DNA of 8,226 bases from CAZCFB01 sp964511535 (GCA_964511535.1 CAZEFW010000253.1:1-8226), one strand, 5' to 3'; counted from the stretch's first letter, positions 1 through 7,500 are shown. Numbers and translations are program-made. Notes: generated by a model not told the origin, from the sequence alone.

Positions 1-778
1 GCTGTTGCTGAAGCTGAGGCTGCTGCTGAAGCTGTGGCTGAGGCTGAGGCTGAGGCTGAGGCTGAGGCTGAGGCTGCGGCTGCGGCGGCGCGGGCGCCGG
101 GGGCGGAGGCGCCTTGGCCTTCTGCGGCGTCGGGGGCGCCGGCGGCGGCGCCACGCCGGGCTGGAGCGCACCCGCCTGCAGGCCGGGGTTCGGCGACTGG
201 TGCCCCTCTGCGGTGTCCACCGGCTCGGTGGGCATGGGCGGCGGAAGCTCGTCCGTCCTGGCCTCCTGCACCTGCAGCTCATCGGTGGGCCGGGTCTCCG
301 ACGGCGTCTGCTTCAGCGGTCCATCGGCGGGGGGGCGGGCCTGCTCGGCCGGCAGGGCCGTGATCGGCATGGTGTCGGCCACGCCGAGCTCGGGCTTTGC
401 CGCCCGGTCCTGCTCGGGCACTGGCCCCATGCCCATCTGGGTCCTGGCGGCCGGTCGATCCGCGCGCCCGGGGGCGCGGGCCTGGGCGTCCACCAGGGTC
501 GCCTTGTAGGCGTCGCCGCCGCTCGGCTCCGGGGGAGCAGGGCGCACGGCATCGCTCTCCCGGATGGTGTCCGCACCCTCGCCGTCGTCCACGCCAGGCT
601 CGGTGTCCTTGGCGCCGGGCTCGGTATCCTTGGCCCCGGGCTCGGTATCCTTGTAGTCGTCAGCCGGGGTGGGATCACCCCACCCGTCGTCGATCTCGTC
701 CCAGCTCGTGGACTGTTTGATCGGCCCTTTGGACGCCGCCTCCCTCCCCTGGCCGCCCTGGCCTCCCCGATCATTCAT
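1..778 (-). CDS. Partial low-complexity protein of unknown function (N-terminal part, runs off left edge)
   Basis: I do not recognise this gene. From the ATG at 776-778 the minus strand stays open for 259 codons to the window edge, so only the N-terminus is present. The order is: a Gly/Arg/Lys start (MNDRGGQGGQGREAASKGP), an acidic patch with SWDEIDDGWGDP (about 28-39), three KDTEPG(A) units (43-62), a mixed Pro/Ala/Glu region with TDELQVQEA and TDELPPPMP, an AP/PPPP stretch, then a (Gln-Pro)n and Gln/Leu run from about 233 to the edge. I see no signal peptide or membrane segment. Everything visible looks intrinsically disordered, as in linkers before a folded C-terminal domain, which would lie outside the window. 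This frame was preferred over the overlapping ones because it is acidic and balanced with in-frame amino-acid repeats, whereas the competitors are Arg/Pro/Leu-rich shadows. There is no clear Shine-Dalgarno; a GTG at 791-793 would add five residues. Divergent from the FHA gene. Confidence 0.75.
   Translation of the reverse strand, partial: MNDRGGQGGQGREAASKGPIKQSTSWDEIDDGWGDPTPADDYKDTEPGAKDTEPGAKDTEPGVDDGEGADTIRESDAVRPAPPEPSGGDAYKATLVDAQARAPGRADRPAARTQMGMGPVPEQDRAAKPELGVADTMPITALPAEQARPPADGPLKQTPSETRPTDELQVQEARTDELPPPMPTEPVDTAEGHQSPNPGLQAGALQPGVAPPPAPPTPQKAKAPPPPAPAPPQPQPQPQPQPQPQPQPQLQQQPQLQQQ
35..82. repeat. Hexamer tandem repeat encoding Gln-Pro
   Basis: Eight 6-bp units: six perfect AGGCTG copies at 41-76, flanked by TGGCTG (35-40) and CGGCTG (77-82). 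More diverged CTG-rich units continue to position 2. On the minus strand the array reads CAGCCT, i.e. Gln-Pro, in frame with the partial unknown gene. A perfect hexamer array keeps frame when it gains or loses units, so length variation between strains is likely. Confidence 0.85.
593..652 (-). repeat. 21-bp coding repeat (three KDTEPGA units)
   Basis: Three in-frame copies of a 7-residue unit, KDTEPG followed by Ala, in the partial unknown protein (residues 43-62). The last copy lacks the Ala and continues into VDDGEG. Copies differ at a few bases, for example GAC versus GAT for Asp and CCC versus CCT for Pro, so the duplication is not brand new or has drifted. Confidence 0.8.
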
Positions 779-835
779 GCTGCCGAGAATCACGCAGCTT
801 GGGCGGCAGGTCAAGGAATGGCGCCGACCATCTGA

Positions 836-858
836 TTCGTTGGCTCTCGTTCAACGAA
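836..858. promoter_or_regulatory. Candidate operator: 7-bp inverted repeat over the FHA-gene promoter
   Basis: TTCGTTG (836-842) and its exact reverse complement CAACGAA (852-858) are separated by 9 bp, so the half-sites are 16 bp apart centre to centre. The left arm overlaps the proposed -35 box and the right arm sits in the -35/-10 spacer, where a bound dimer would block RNA polymerase. A shorter palindrome, TCGTTCAACGA (848-858), overlaps it. No regulator gene is visible beside it. Inference only. Confidence 0.35.
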
Positions 859-869
859 CCTGTTACATT
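840..869 (+). promoter_or_regulatory. Sigma70-type promoter for the FHA gene
   Basis: TTGGCT (840-845) is followed after 18 bp by TACATT (864-869), which is preceded by TG at 861-862, giving an extended -10 (TGnTAnnnT). Transcription would start near 876, giving a short leader before the GTG at 895. The region is more AT-rich than its surroundings and lies in the divergent intergenic gap, which supports promoter function. It lies inside the open frame that would apply if translation began at the upstream TTG (799), which argues against that start. Confidence 0.5.
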
Positions 870-875
870 CTCCGC

Positions 876-883
876 GGAAGGGA
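876..883 (+). promoter_or_regulatory. Ribosome binding site favouring the GTG start at 895
   Basis: Purine-rich GGAAGGGA, 11 nt before the GTG at 895-897. Spacing is slightly long but it is the best Shine-Dalgarno-like stretch near any candidate start. No comparable site precedes the TTG at 799. Confidence 0.4.
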
Positions 884-894
884 TAGAGATTACC

Positions 895-2061
895 GTGCAG
901 CGCTACTTTTGCCTTACGCCAGTCCTGGGCGGGCCCGGGGCTCCCAGATACCCCGTCAGTGACCACAAGCAGATCATCGGTCGCTCGGAAGAAGCCGACA
1001 TCGCCTTGCTCGAGCCCACGGTATCGCGCAAGCACGCCTGCATCACCCTCTCCGAGGGGGAGATCTGGCTCGAGGACATGGAGAGCAAGCACGGCACCTT
1101 CGTCAACTCCAAGCGCATCACCCACCACCGGCTCAAGGTGGGCGACCTCATCGTCATTGGGCTGAGCATCGTGCTCCGCCTCGAGGAGAGCGACGCCGTG
1201 GTGCCGCCGGCGGAGCCCCTGCGAGTCCCCACTCGCGTGCGGGCACATGGGGGCAAGCCCCGCACTGGCGAACGCCGCGCGGCCAGCTCGGGGCAGCACC
1301 GACGGCACCTGACTGGAGACACGGCGCTGTCGTGGACCGTGGAGTCCAAGCAGCGACAGACCCGGGAGCTGCGGCGGGTAAAAGAGGATCTGGTGCGGGC
1401 GCGCAAGCTGGCCAGCATCGGCGCCTTCTGCGTGGACCGGCTGCCCGCCATGTTCGATCGGGTGGGCAAGATGATGGAGGGAGCCCGGGCCATGGCCTCG
1501 GGGCAGCGGCCCGAGCAGATGGAGCCGCGTCGGTTGCTGGCCGAGCTCGAGACGATGCACGCTGACCTGGAGCGGCTGGTCAACGTGAGCCGCACCCTGC
1601 CCCCGAGCCAGGTCCAGATCACCCAGCTCGAAGATCCCCTGCGCATGGCCATGGCCATGGTGGGCCCGGAGGCCGAGACCAACGGCCACAAGCTCCTGCT
1701 GGAGATCGCTCCCGCGCTGCAAGTGCGCGCTGACCCGCGGCGTCTGGCGCTGGCCATGCGACACCTGCTCTACAGCGCCGTGCAGTCGGCGGCCAAGGGC
1801 ACGCCGGTCACGGTGGGGGTCAACAAGCAGGCCGAGCGGGCCACTGTGGCCATCCGCACCCAGGGCGAGGGCATCCCGGATGAGGTCCTGACGGAGATCT
1901 TCGATCCCTTCCTGACCAACAGCACCCACTGGCTCCGGTTCGGCCTCGGCCTGTTCGAGGCGCGCCAGATCATCATGTCTTTCGGCGGGACCGTGGAGCT
2001 GGAGAGCAAGGACGGCCAGGGCACCGAGATCCGGGCCCTGCTCCCGCTGGCCCGGGACTGA
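895..2061 (+). CDS. FHA-domain protein with degenerate histidine-kinase-like C-terminus
   Basis: 388 residues from the GTG. Residues about 2-105 form a forkhead-associated domain, a phosphothreonine-binding fold, with its landmarks in order: IIGRS (27-31), TVSRKH (42-47) and SKHGTFVN (64-71). A basic linker (about 110-155) follows. From K171 (KLASIG) the sequence follows a HisKA/HATPase_c kinase: dimerisation helices, an N-box-like LLYSAVQSA (291-299), GEGIPDEVL plus FDPF, then GLGLFEARQI (350 on) and a GTEIRALLPL end. The catalytic residues are missing: the phosphoacceptor His position is Pro184, the N-box Asn is Ser294 and the G1 Asp is Thr322. It may therefore be a pseudokinase that binds phosphoproteins or partners rather than signalling by phosphotransfer. 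No membrane segment, so probably cytoplasmic. The open frame extends back to a TTG at 799, but the promoter and the FHA fold boundary favour 895. Stop lies 2 bp from the converging protease gene. Confidence 0.85.
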   Translation: MQRYFCLTPVLGGPGAPRYPVSDHKQIIGRSEEADIALLEPTVSRKHACITLSEGEIWLEDMESKHGTFVNSKRITHHRLKVGDLIVIGLSIVLRLEESDAVVPPAEPLRVPTRVRAHGGKPRTGERRAASSGQHRRHLTGDTALSWTVESKQRQTRELRRVKEDLVRARKLASIGAFCVDRLPAMFDRVGKMMEGARAMASGQRPEQMEPRRLLAELETMHADLERLVNVSRTLPPSQVQITQLEDPLRMAMAMVGPEAETNGHKLLLEIAPALQVRADPRRLALAMRHLLYSAVQSAAKGTPVTVGVNKQAERATVAIRTQGEGIPDEVLTEIFDPFLTNSTHWLRFGLGLFEARQIIMSFGGTVELESKDGQGTEIRALLPLARD

Positions 2062-2063
2062 CG

Positions 2064-2978
2064 CTACCAGCGCAGCGGCGTCTCACTCACGAACAGGATC
2101 TTGCCGTCAGGGCCGCGCACCACCCACCGGTGCACCCCTGGCGCGCGGTGCTCCTCCACCGAGAAGCCGCCAGGACGGCGGCCCTCCGCGGGCGGGGTGA
2201 CCGGGCGGCCGTCCTGCCCCAGCACCTCGACATCCATGGCGCCCTGAGTCCCGGCCATGTCCCCCCGGGCATCGGCGCCGGGCTGCGGCGTCTCGGGCTG
2301 GCCGAAGTAGGTCCAGAACTGGGCGGCCCTCAGCTCGGCGCCGGCCATCATCCACAGCACCGCGGCCAGGGCCGCGAGCAGCAGGGACGGACGGTACAGC
2401 GGCCAGATGCCCACCACCGCCCAGAGCATCATCAGCGCTGCCAGGGCCCTGGAGACTTTCACCGCGATGTTGGTGGCCCGTAGCCGGCCGAGGCGACCCG
2501 CCATGGCGGCGCGGAAGATGCGCCCACCATCCATGGGCAGGGCGGGCAGCAGGTTGAAGCCGGCGAGCACCAGGTTGATCAGCGCGAGGGTGCCGAGGAA
2601 AGACCCCGCGGCGCCGGAGAAGACCAGGGCCAGACCGTGGCTCAGCAGGGCCAGGGCCAGCGAGACGGCCGGCCCGGCGGCGGCGATGAGGATCTCGTCG
2701 CGCGGGGTCCGCGGCATCCCCCCCATGCGGGCCACCCCGCCAAAGATGGTTAGCTCGATGCCGAGGATGGGCACCTGGAGCCGCCGCGCCACCACCGCGT
2801 GTCCCAGCTCGTGCAGGAGCACCATGGCGAAGGTGCACAGCAGCATCACCACCGCCTCGGGGCTGCGCCACACCACCGCGGCGATGCCCATCAGGAAGAG
2901 GAAGGAGAGCCGGATATGGATCGGGAAGCCGAGCAGGCTGCCGATCTTGATGCCCCCCGAGGTGGATGCTCCGAACAT
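2064..2978 (-). CDS. M50-family (site-2-protease-like) intramembrane zinc metalloprotease
   Basis: 304 residues, from the ATG with a strong Shine-Dalgarno. A multi-pass membrane protein with the M50 hallmarks: HELGH (residues 56-60) in a hydrophobic helix (two zinc-ligand His and the catalytic Glu), AAAGPAVS (about 99-106), and NLLPALPMDGGR (142-153), whose Asp150 is the third zinc ligand. The family cleaves membrane-embedded or membrane-proximal substrates, often anti-sigma factors or precursors. This protein is closest in layout to the compact SpoIVFB-type group: no PDZ domain is inserted between the motifs and no CBS domain is seen. After the last helix (about 205) comes a soluble, Pro/Gly-rich tail of about 80 residues ending in VSETPLRW, of unknown role. 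It lies downstream of the SDR gene on the same strand (87-bp gap) and could be co-transcribed with it. The substrate cannot be told from the window. Confidence 0.9.
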   Translation of the reverse strand: MFGASTSGGIKIGSLLGFPIHIRLSFLFLMGIAAVVWRSPEAVVMLLCTFAMVLLHELGHAVVARRLQVPILGIELTIFGGVARMGGMPRTPRDEILIAAAGPAVSLALALLSHGLALVFSGAAGSFLGTLALINLVLAGFNLLPALPMDGGRIFRAAMAGRLGRLRATNIAVKVSRALAALMMLWAVVGIWPLYRPSLLLAALAAVLWMMAGAELRAAQFWTYFGQPETPQPGADARGDMAGTQGAMDVEVLGQDGRPVTPPAEGRRPGGFSVEEHRAPGVHRWVVRGPDGKILFVSETPLRW

Positions 2979-2983
2979 GCTCA

Positions 2984-2989
2984 CCTCCT
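2984..2989 (-). promoter_or_regulatory. Strong Shine-Dalgarno of the M50 protease gene
   Basis: The minus strand reads AGGAGG (2989 down to 2984), then TGAGC, then ATG (2978-2976): 5-nt spacing. An in-frame GTG at 2982-2984 overlaps this site and would add only two residues, so the ATG is chosen. Confidence 0.8.
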
Positions 2990-3065
2990 GGCAAGCGGCT
3001 TGTCCCCCTGACTCCCAAAACCTGGGTCCTGTGCGCCCAAGGTCAACGGGTGCGATGGTTTCGTA

Positions 3066-3932
3066 TCACAGCGTCGTTGGCAGGCCCTCGATATAACTTG
3101 GATATTTCAGTTTCTGGCCCAGCCACCGTACCAGCCGGTCGTTGCGGCATCGCTTCGATTCGCTGAGAAGAGCGCGGCGGTTTTGATCTCCCTCGACCTT
3201 GCCGCCACGCGCGACGGGGCCCCGGCCGAGCAGGCCCGCGGCGTGGTCGTAGACCTCGGCGCTGGTGGCCGGGTGTCCATCGCTGACCAGCAGCAGGTCC
3301 GGCCGCAGCCGGTCACCGAGCGCCACCAGCACGGTGACCAGATCATGGACATGGATCCGGTTGCTGTAGCGGTGCGGGAAGCGCAGGGTGTAGCCCCCCT
3401 TGCGCAGCCGCGCCACCGGCCCTCTGCCGGGGCCGTAGATCTCGGGCAGGCGCACCACGCAGGTCGGCACCCCCAGCCGGGCGCCGCGGGCGGTGAGGTG
3501 CCGCTCGAGCTCCAGCCGCATCTTGCCCCAGGGCGAGCGCGGGGCGGGGGGGCTGCGCTCGTCCACCCACCCGCCCTCGGGATCGCCGTACACCGAGGTG
3601 GAGCTGAGGTAGATCAGCCCGCGGATCCGCTGGGCCTCCAGCCCGGCCAGGGCGTTGCTCATGTAGTCCAGGTGCGGGGCCGACCGGGCGTCGTACTGGC
3701 GGGTGAGCGTGGGGATCATGTAGTAGACCACGGCGTCGGCCGCGGCGGTCAGCGCCGGCGCCGGGCCAGCGCGCAGATCCAGCGGCTGCAGCGCGAGGTC
3801 GTCGGGGCTGTCCTCCTGGGCGCTCCGGGTCCCCGCCACGGCCGCGCCGCGGGCCGCCAGCCGCCGCGCCAGCGCCTCGCCGGTGTAGCCGCAGCCGAGG
3901 ATGAACGCACGCTGCAAGGGGCCGCTGCTCAT
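3066..3932 (-). CDS. YeeZ-like NAD(P)-binding epimerase/short-chain dehydrogenase
   Basis: 288 residues, cytoplasmic. The N-terminal Rossmann signature is GCGYTG (13-18); YLSSTSVYGD (108-117) follows the beta-strand carrying the usual catalytic Ser/Thr; VVRLPEIYGPGRGP (about 158-171) and RIHVHDLV (about 191-198) are typical of extended SDRs and NAD-dependent epimerases. The C-terminus (SKRCRNDRLVRWLG then LKYPSYIEGL) resembles, from memory, the ending of E. coli YeeZ. The normal YxxxK catalytic pair reads W135-GKM-R139, so classical SDR redox chemistry is doubtful; YeeZ itself also lacks the pair. Substrate unknown. The ATG at 3930-3932 fits the Rossmann start, with only a distant G-run as ribosome site. 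Divergent from ccmE and upstream of the M50 gene on the same strand. Confidence 0.85.
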   Translation of the reverse strand: MSSGPLQRAFILGCGYTGEALARRLAARGAAVAGTRSAQEDSPDDLALQPLDLRAGPAPALTAAADAVVYYMIPTLTRQYDARSAPHLDYMSNALAGLEAQRIRGLIYLSSTSVYGDPEGGWVDERSPPAPRSPWGKMRLELERHLTARGARLGVPTCVVRLPEIYGPGRGPVARLRKGGYTLRFPHRYSNRIHVHDLVTVLVALGDRLRPDLLLVSDGHPATSAEVYDHAAGLLGRGPVARGGKVEGDQNRRALLSESKRCRNDRLVRWLGQKLKYPSYIEGLPTTL

Positions 3933-3972
3933 GATTACAGGCTACCCCCCGGCAAGCTCCTGGGCTACATTC

Positions 3973-4434
3973 ATGTCCATGAAGACCGGAGCCAAAGTGG
4001 CCATGAGCGTGGCGGTGGTGGCAGCGGGGGTGGGGTTCATGATCTACACCACGGTCAGCAGCGGCGACGCGCTGGAGTACTACAAGCATGTCAACGAGGT
4101 AGTCGGCGAGGCGGACAGCTGGACCGGCAAGCGGCTGCAGCTGCACGGCAACGTGGTGGCGGGATCGATCCTGAAGAAGCCCGGGTCGCTGGATTTCAAG
4201 TTCGCCATCCACAAGGAGGGCAGCTGGGTGGACGTGCAGTACAAAGGCATCATCCCGGACGCCTTCAAGGACTGCGCCGAGCTGGTGGTCAAGGGCAAGC
4301 TGCTGGACAGCAAGCGCTTCAAGGCCGACACCATCAGCGCCAAGTGCCCCTCCAAGTACGAGGGCAAGATGCGCCGGGTGGGCTGCGGCGACAGGCACCT
4401 GGCCGAGATCAAGGGCTACCGGGACAACAGCTGA
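3973..4434 (+). CDS. ccmE: CcmE, cytochrome c maturation haem chaperone (Cys-type)
   Basis: 153 residues. CcmE holds haem covalently on the periplasmic face and passes it to apocytochrome c in System I. A single N-terminal membrane anchor (about 9-28, VAMSVAVVAAGVGFMIY) is followed by the OB-fold beta-barrel with family motifs: GKRLQLHGNVVAGSI (52-66), DFKFAIHKEGSWVDVQYKG (74-92) and the characteristic GIIPDAF (92-98). The haem-attachment motif, normally HxxxY, is CxxxY here (C125-PSK-Y129), the variant known from archaea and some sulfate-reducing Deltaproteobacteria. Extra Cys at 101 and 138. The open frame reaches back to 3901 inside the SDR gene, but the membrane anchor sets the start at ATG 3973 or 3979; neither has a good Shine-Dalgarno. 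No other ccm gene is in the window. Confidence 0.9.
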   Translation: MSMKTGAKVAMSVAVVAAGVGFMIYTTVSSGDALEYYKHVNEVVGEADSWTGKRLQLHGNVVAGSILKKPGSLDFKFAIHKEGSWVDVQYKGIIPDAFKDCAELVVKGKLLDSKRFKADTISAKCPSKYEGKMRRVGCGDRHLAEIKGYRDNS

Positions 4435-4439
4435 CCAAC

Positions 4440-4476
4440 GTGGACGTAGACGTGGACGTGGACGTTTTCGTCCACG
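4440..4476 (+). terminator. Hexamer repeat ending in a hairpin after ccmE (possible terminator)
   Basis: Four tandem hexamers, GTGGAC, GTAGAC, GTGGAC, GTGGAC (4440-4463), run into a perfect 8-bp stem: CGTGGACG (4457-4464), a TTTT loop, CGTCCACG (4469-4476). It begins 5 nt after the ccmE stop. There is no T-run after the stem, so it is not a classic intrinsic terminator; it could act as a 3'-end stabiliser or a Rho-associated hairpin. Confidence 0.4.
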
Positions 4477-4531
4477 CGGACGACTGACGCCGCACTGGCC
4501 ACTTCCCTGATATGTTAGCGTCCGAGCCGGT

Positions 4532-7500
4532 ATGACTCCTCAGAACCACAGGCGCGCGCTCAACGCCGCCCTCGCCTTGCTGCCCGTGGCCCTGCTCGGG
4601 GCCCACGCGGCCATGCGCTGGGGCTACACCAGCGCGGACCTCGCGCTCTACGAGTGCTACGCGGCCACCCTGTCCACGGGCTACGGCTACGCGCTGCAGC
4701 CCGGCGCGGTGCAGAGCGCCGGCGTGGCCGCGCCGCTGTGGACGCTGGCCCTGGCCGCCGGGGACATGCTGGTGGGCGACCTGGTGCTGTTCGCCAAGAT
4801 CCTCGGGTTCGCCCTGGGGGCCGCAGCCCTGTGGCTGCTGCCGGGTATGTCCATGGCCCTGTCCGGCCGCCGCCGGATCACCGCGCTGGATCTGCTGCCC
4901 CCAGCGGCCCTGGCCGCCGCCGGGTTTTTGACCCGGGCGCTGGTCTCGGGGGACGAGACAGGGCTGTTTCTGCTGGTGCTGGTGCTGCTGCTGCGCCGCT
5001 TTTTGCGCGAGGAGGGGCGGTTCGCCGCCGGGGAAAAGCGGCCCCACGACCTGCTCTCGGCCCTGCCCGCGCTGGTGCTGCTCGGCTGCAGGCCGGAGGC
5101 GCCGTTGCTGCTGGCGGCGCTGTACAGCTGGCGGCTCCTGTCCCGCGTCACGGCGTGGCGGCTGCCCTGGACCAGCCTGCTCTGGCTCACCCTGCTGCCC
5201 TGCTTCTATGGCGCTCACCTGGCCGGATCCTACCTGCTGTTCGCCGAGATCTGGCCGGCGCTGATCACGGCGCGCGAGGCGCTGTGGGAGACCAGCCCCG
5301 GCACCCCCCAGGCGGTCAAGGAGTCATGGCAGGACCTGGCGCATGCGGCGCAGGTCTGGGGCCTGGGCGTCCCATTGCTGCTGGCCGTGATCATCGGCGC
5401 CGGGCGCGCCATCAACTACTGGGGGCGTACCGCGCTTGTGGCGCTGGCCGGGCTGAACCTCGCCGGCGTCTTGTTGCTCACTGGCGCCGACGGCGGCCGC
5501 CTGGCCCTGCCCGCGGCCCTGGCCCTGACCTTGCTGGCGGCCGAGGGGCTCGGGGCGGTGATCCGGCGGCTCTGGCCCCCGGGGGCCAGGACCCGGTTCA
5601 GGGTGCTGGGCGGCGGCGCGCTGGCCCTGGGGTTGCTCGGCCCGATGCTCGTGGGCGCGGTGCTGTCCGACGAGCGCCCTGGCGCGCGGGAGCTGAACCA
5701 TGACCGGCCCCTGCTCGAGGAGCTGAGCAACACCGTCGAGGAGCTGGGCTGGAGCCCGCACACCGTGTCGGTGCTCACCAGCTCGCCGGGCACCGCGGCG
5801 CGCATCGGCTTCAAGGTCATCGACGCCAGCGGGCTGACCGACCCGTCCATCCGCCGCTACGCCGGCAACCGGCGCCCGCTGGAGCTGCAGCAGCTCATCT
5901 TCAGCGAGCGGCGGCCCGACATCATCATCGAGGATGGCCTGTGGAAGGTGGTGCACAACCTGCAGCGGTACCCCGAGGCGACCCGGCTGTACATCCCGCT
6001 CAAGCCGCTGGTGCGCACCCGTGCGCGGGTCAGCCTGGCCAAGCGGCTGGTGCTGGAGAACGAGCCGTGGCCCGACCGGAACCTGCGCATCCCCCTGGGC
6101 AAGGGGCTCGAGCTGCTCGGCGCGCGGGTGGAGCCGGGCCACCTGGTGTTGCTGTTGACCCGGACGCGGTCGTCGACGGTGACGGCGCGGCTGGCGCTGT
6201 CGGTGGGGGACAAGTGGTCGGCCACCGTGCCGCTGGGGCCGCGCGTCTACCCGCTCGGGATGTGGCGGCCGGGCGAGCCGGTGCGGCTGCGGGTGCCAGT
6301 GCCCGAGCACATCGCCCTGCCGGATCAGCTGCTGGAGGCAGGGATCTCCGGTGGCGACTACAAGATGGTGGCCAGCCTCGACATGCGGCCGCTCAAGCAG
6401 CAGCGCGAGGCGTGGCAGCGGGACGTGGAGCAGCGGCTGATCAAGGCCGGGGACTGGGACCTGCCGCAGGTCATCGCCGGCCTGTCCCGGCGGCAGCGCT
6501 TTCACGCAGACCCTGCCTCGGACCGGGCCTTCGAGCGGATCAAGAAGCTGCGCGGCAAGGGGCTGATCGAGCCGGCGGTCTGGCAGCTTCAGGGCGCGCG
6601 CCGGGCCTACAGCGGGCACCCCGGGCTGGAGAAGTTCTCGGTGGAGCTGGCCGCGAATGCTTACGCCCTGGCCCTGGATCATATCCGCAACTCCCGCTGG
6701 ACCTCGGCCTTCCGCTTGCTGCGCGCGGCGTCGGTGGCCGACCCCGTCTCGCCTTGGATCGCCCGGCGCCTGGCCGAGGCGCGCCGTCGAATGCCGGCAG
6801 GCAGCCACCTGGTGGAGGAGCTGGAGCTGGAGATGGCGCGGCGGGCGCTGGTGCTGGCGCCCACCACGAAGCACCTCGAGCGGGTGCTCGGCGCGCACAT
6901 GACCCTCGGCCGCTACGACATGGTGGTCGCGGTGAGCCATACCTGGAAGGAGCGGCTCACCCCGAGCCGCCGCAGCCAGTACCTGCTGGCCAAGGCGCTG
7001 GCCAAGCTGGGGCGGTTGACCGACGCTCAGGACCTGACCCGGAGGCTGCTCAACAACCCCGCCAAGAGCAAGCTGACGCGGCAGTGCCCCGATGGGGTGT
7101 GGCCCAGGCTGCTGCTGCTGCAGGCCGAGGTGCTCAAGCAGCTCGGCAGCCAGGAGCCGGGCATCGCGCCGGGGCTGCGGTTCAAGGGCAGGGCCCGCAA
7201 GGTGGGCAAGAGCAGCCAGCTGTTCGCGCACTGCGCCAGGTGGCTGCCGGGCCGGGCGTTGCAGGTGGATCTGTACATCTGGCACCGCGAGCCAGAGGCG
7301 CTGTCGCTGACCCTGAACGTGGGCTCCCGCATGGACCGGCTGGAGCTGGCCCTGAGCACCCAGCGGATCCGCCTGGTTCGGCGCTCTTACCACCTGCCGC
7401 CGGCGGCCTACCCGGTGCGGCTGCAGGGTGACGGGGTGGCCCCCATCGCGCTGGGTACGGTGGAGGTGGGACCGGAGATCACCTTCGGCTTCGAGCTGCC

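Noticed and set aside
313..774. Alternative minus-strand frame starting at the ATG at 772-774
   Set aside because: Very Arg/Pro-rich with no periodic amino-acid repeats. The neighbouring frame from 778 is acidic, keeps the repeats in register and stays open to the edge.
5..835. Open plus-strand frame beginning with a long Leu-Arg repeat
   Set aside because: It is the complement of the CAGCCT (Gln-Pro) array and of the KDTEPGA repeats. The minus-strand frame gives a balanced protein, while this one is an Arg/Gly/Leu-rich shadow that runs through the divergent promoter region.
799..894. TTG start for the FHA gene 96 bp upstream of the GTG
   Set aside because: The added 32 residues contain the promoter sequence, have no Shine-Dalgarno, and precede the natural start of the FHA fold. 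Not fully excluded.
811..1929. A 372-codon minus-strand frame opposite the FHA gene
   Set aside because: His/Gln/Leu-rich shadow; the plus strand carries unmistakable FHA motifs.
3183..4487. A 434-codon plus-strand frame ending in VDVDVDVDVFVHADD
   Set aside because: It lies antisense to the SDR gene and out of frame over ccmE, and both of those match known families. The DV tail is just the hexamer repeat read through.
4488..4531. Promoter for the large membrane protein around TATGTT (4511-4516)
   Set aside because: The -10-like box has no convincing -35 element 16-18 bp upstream; too weak to annotate.
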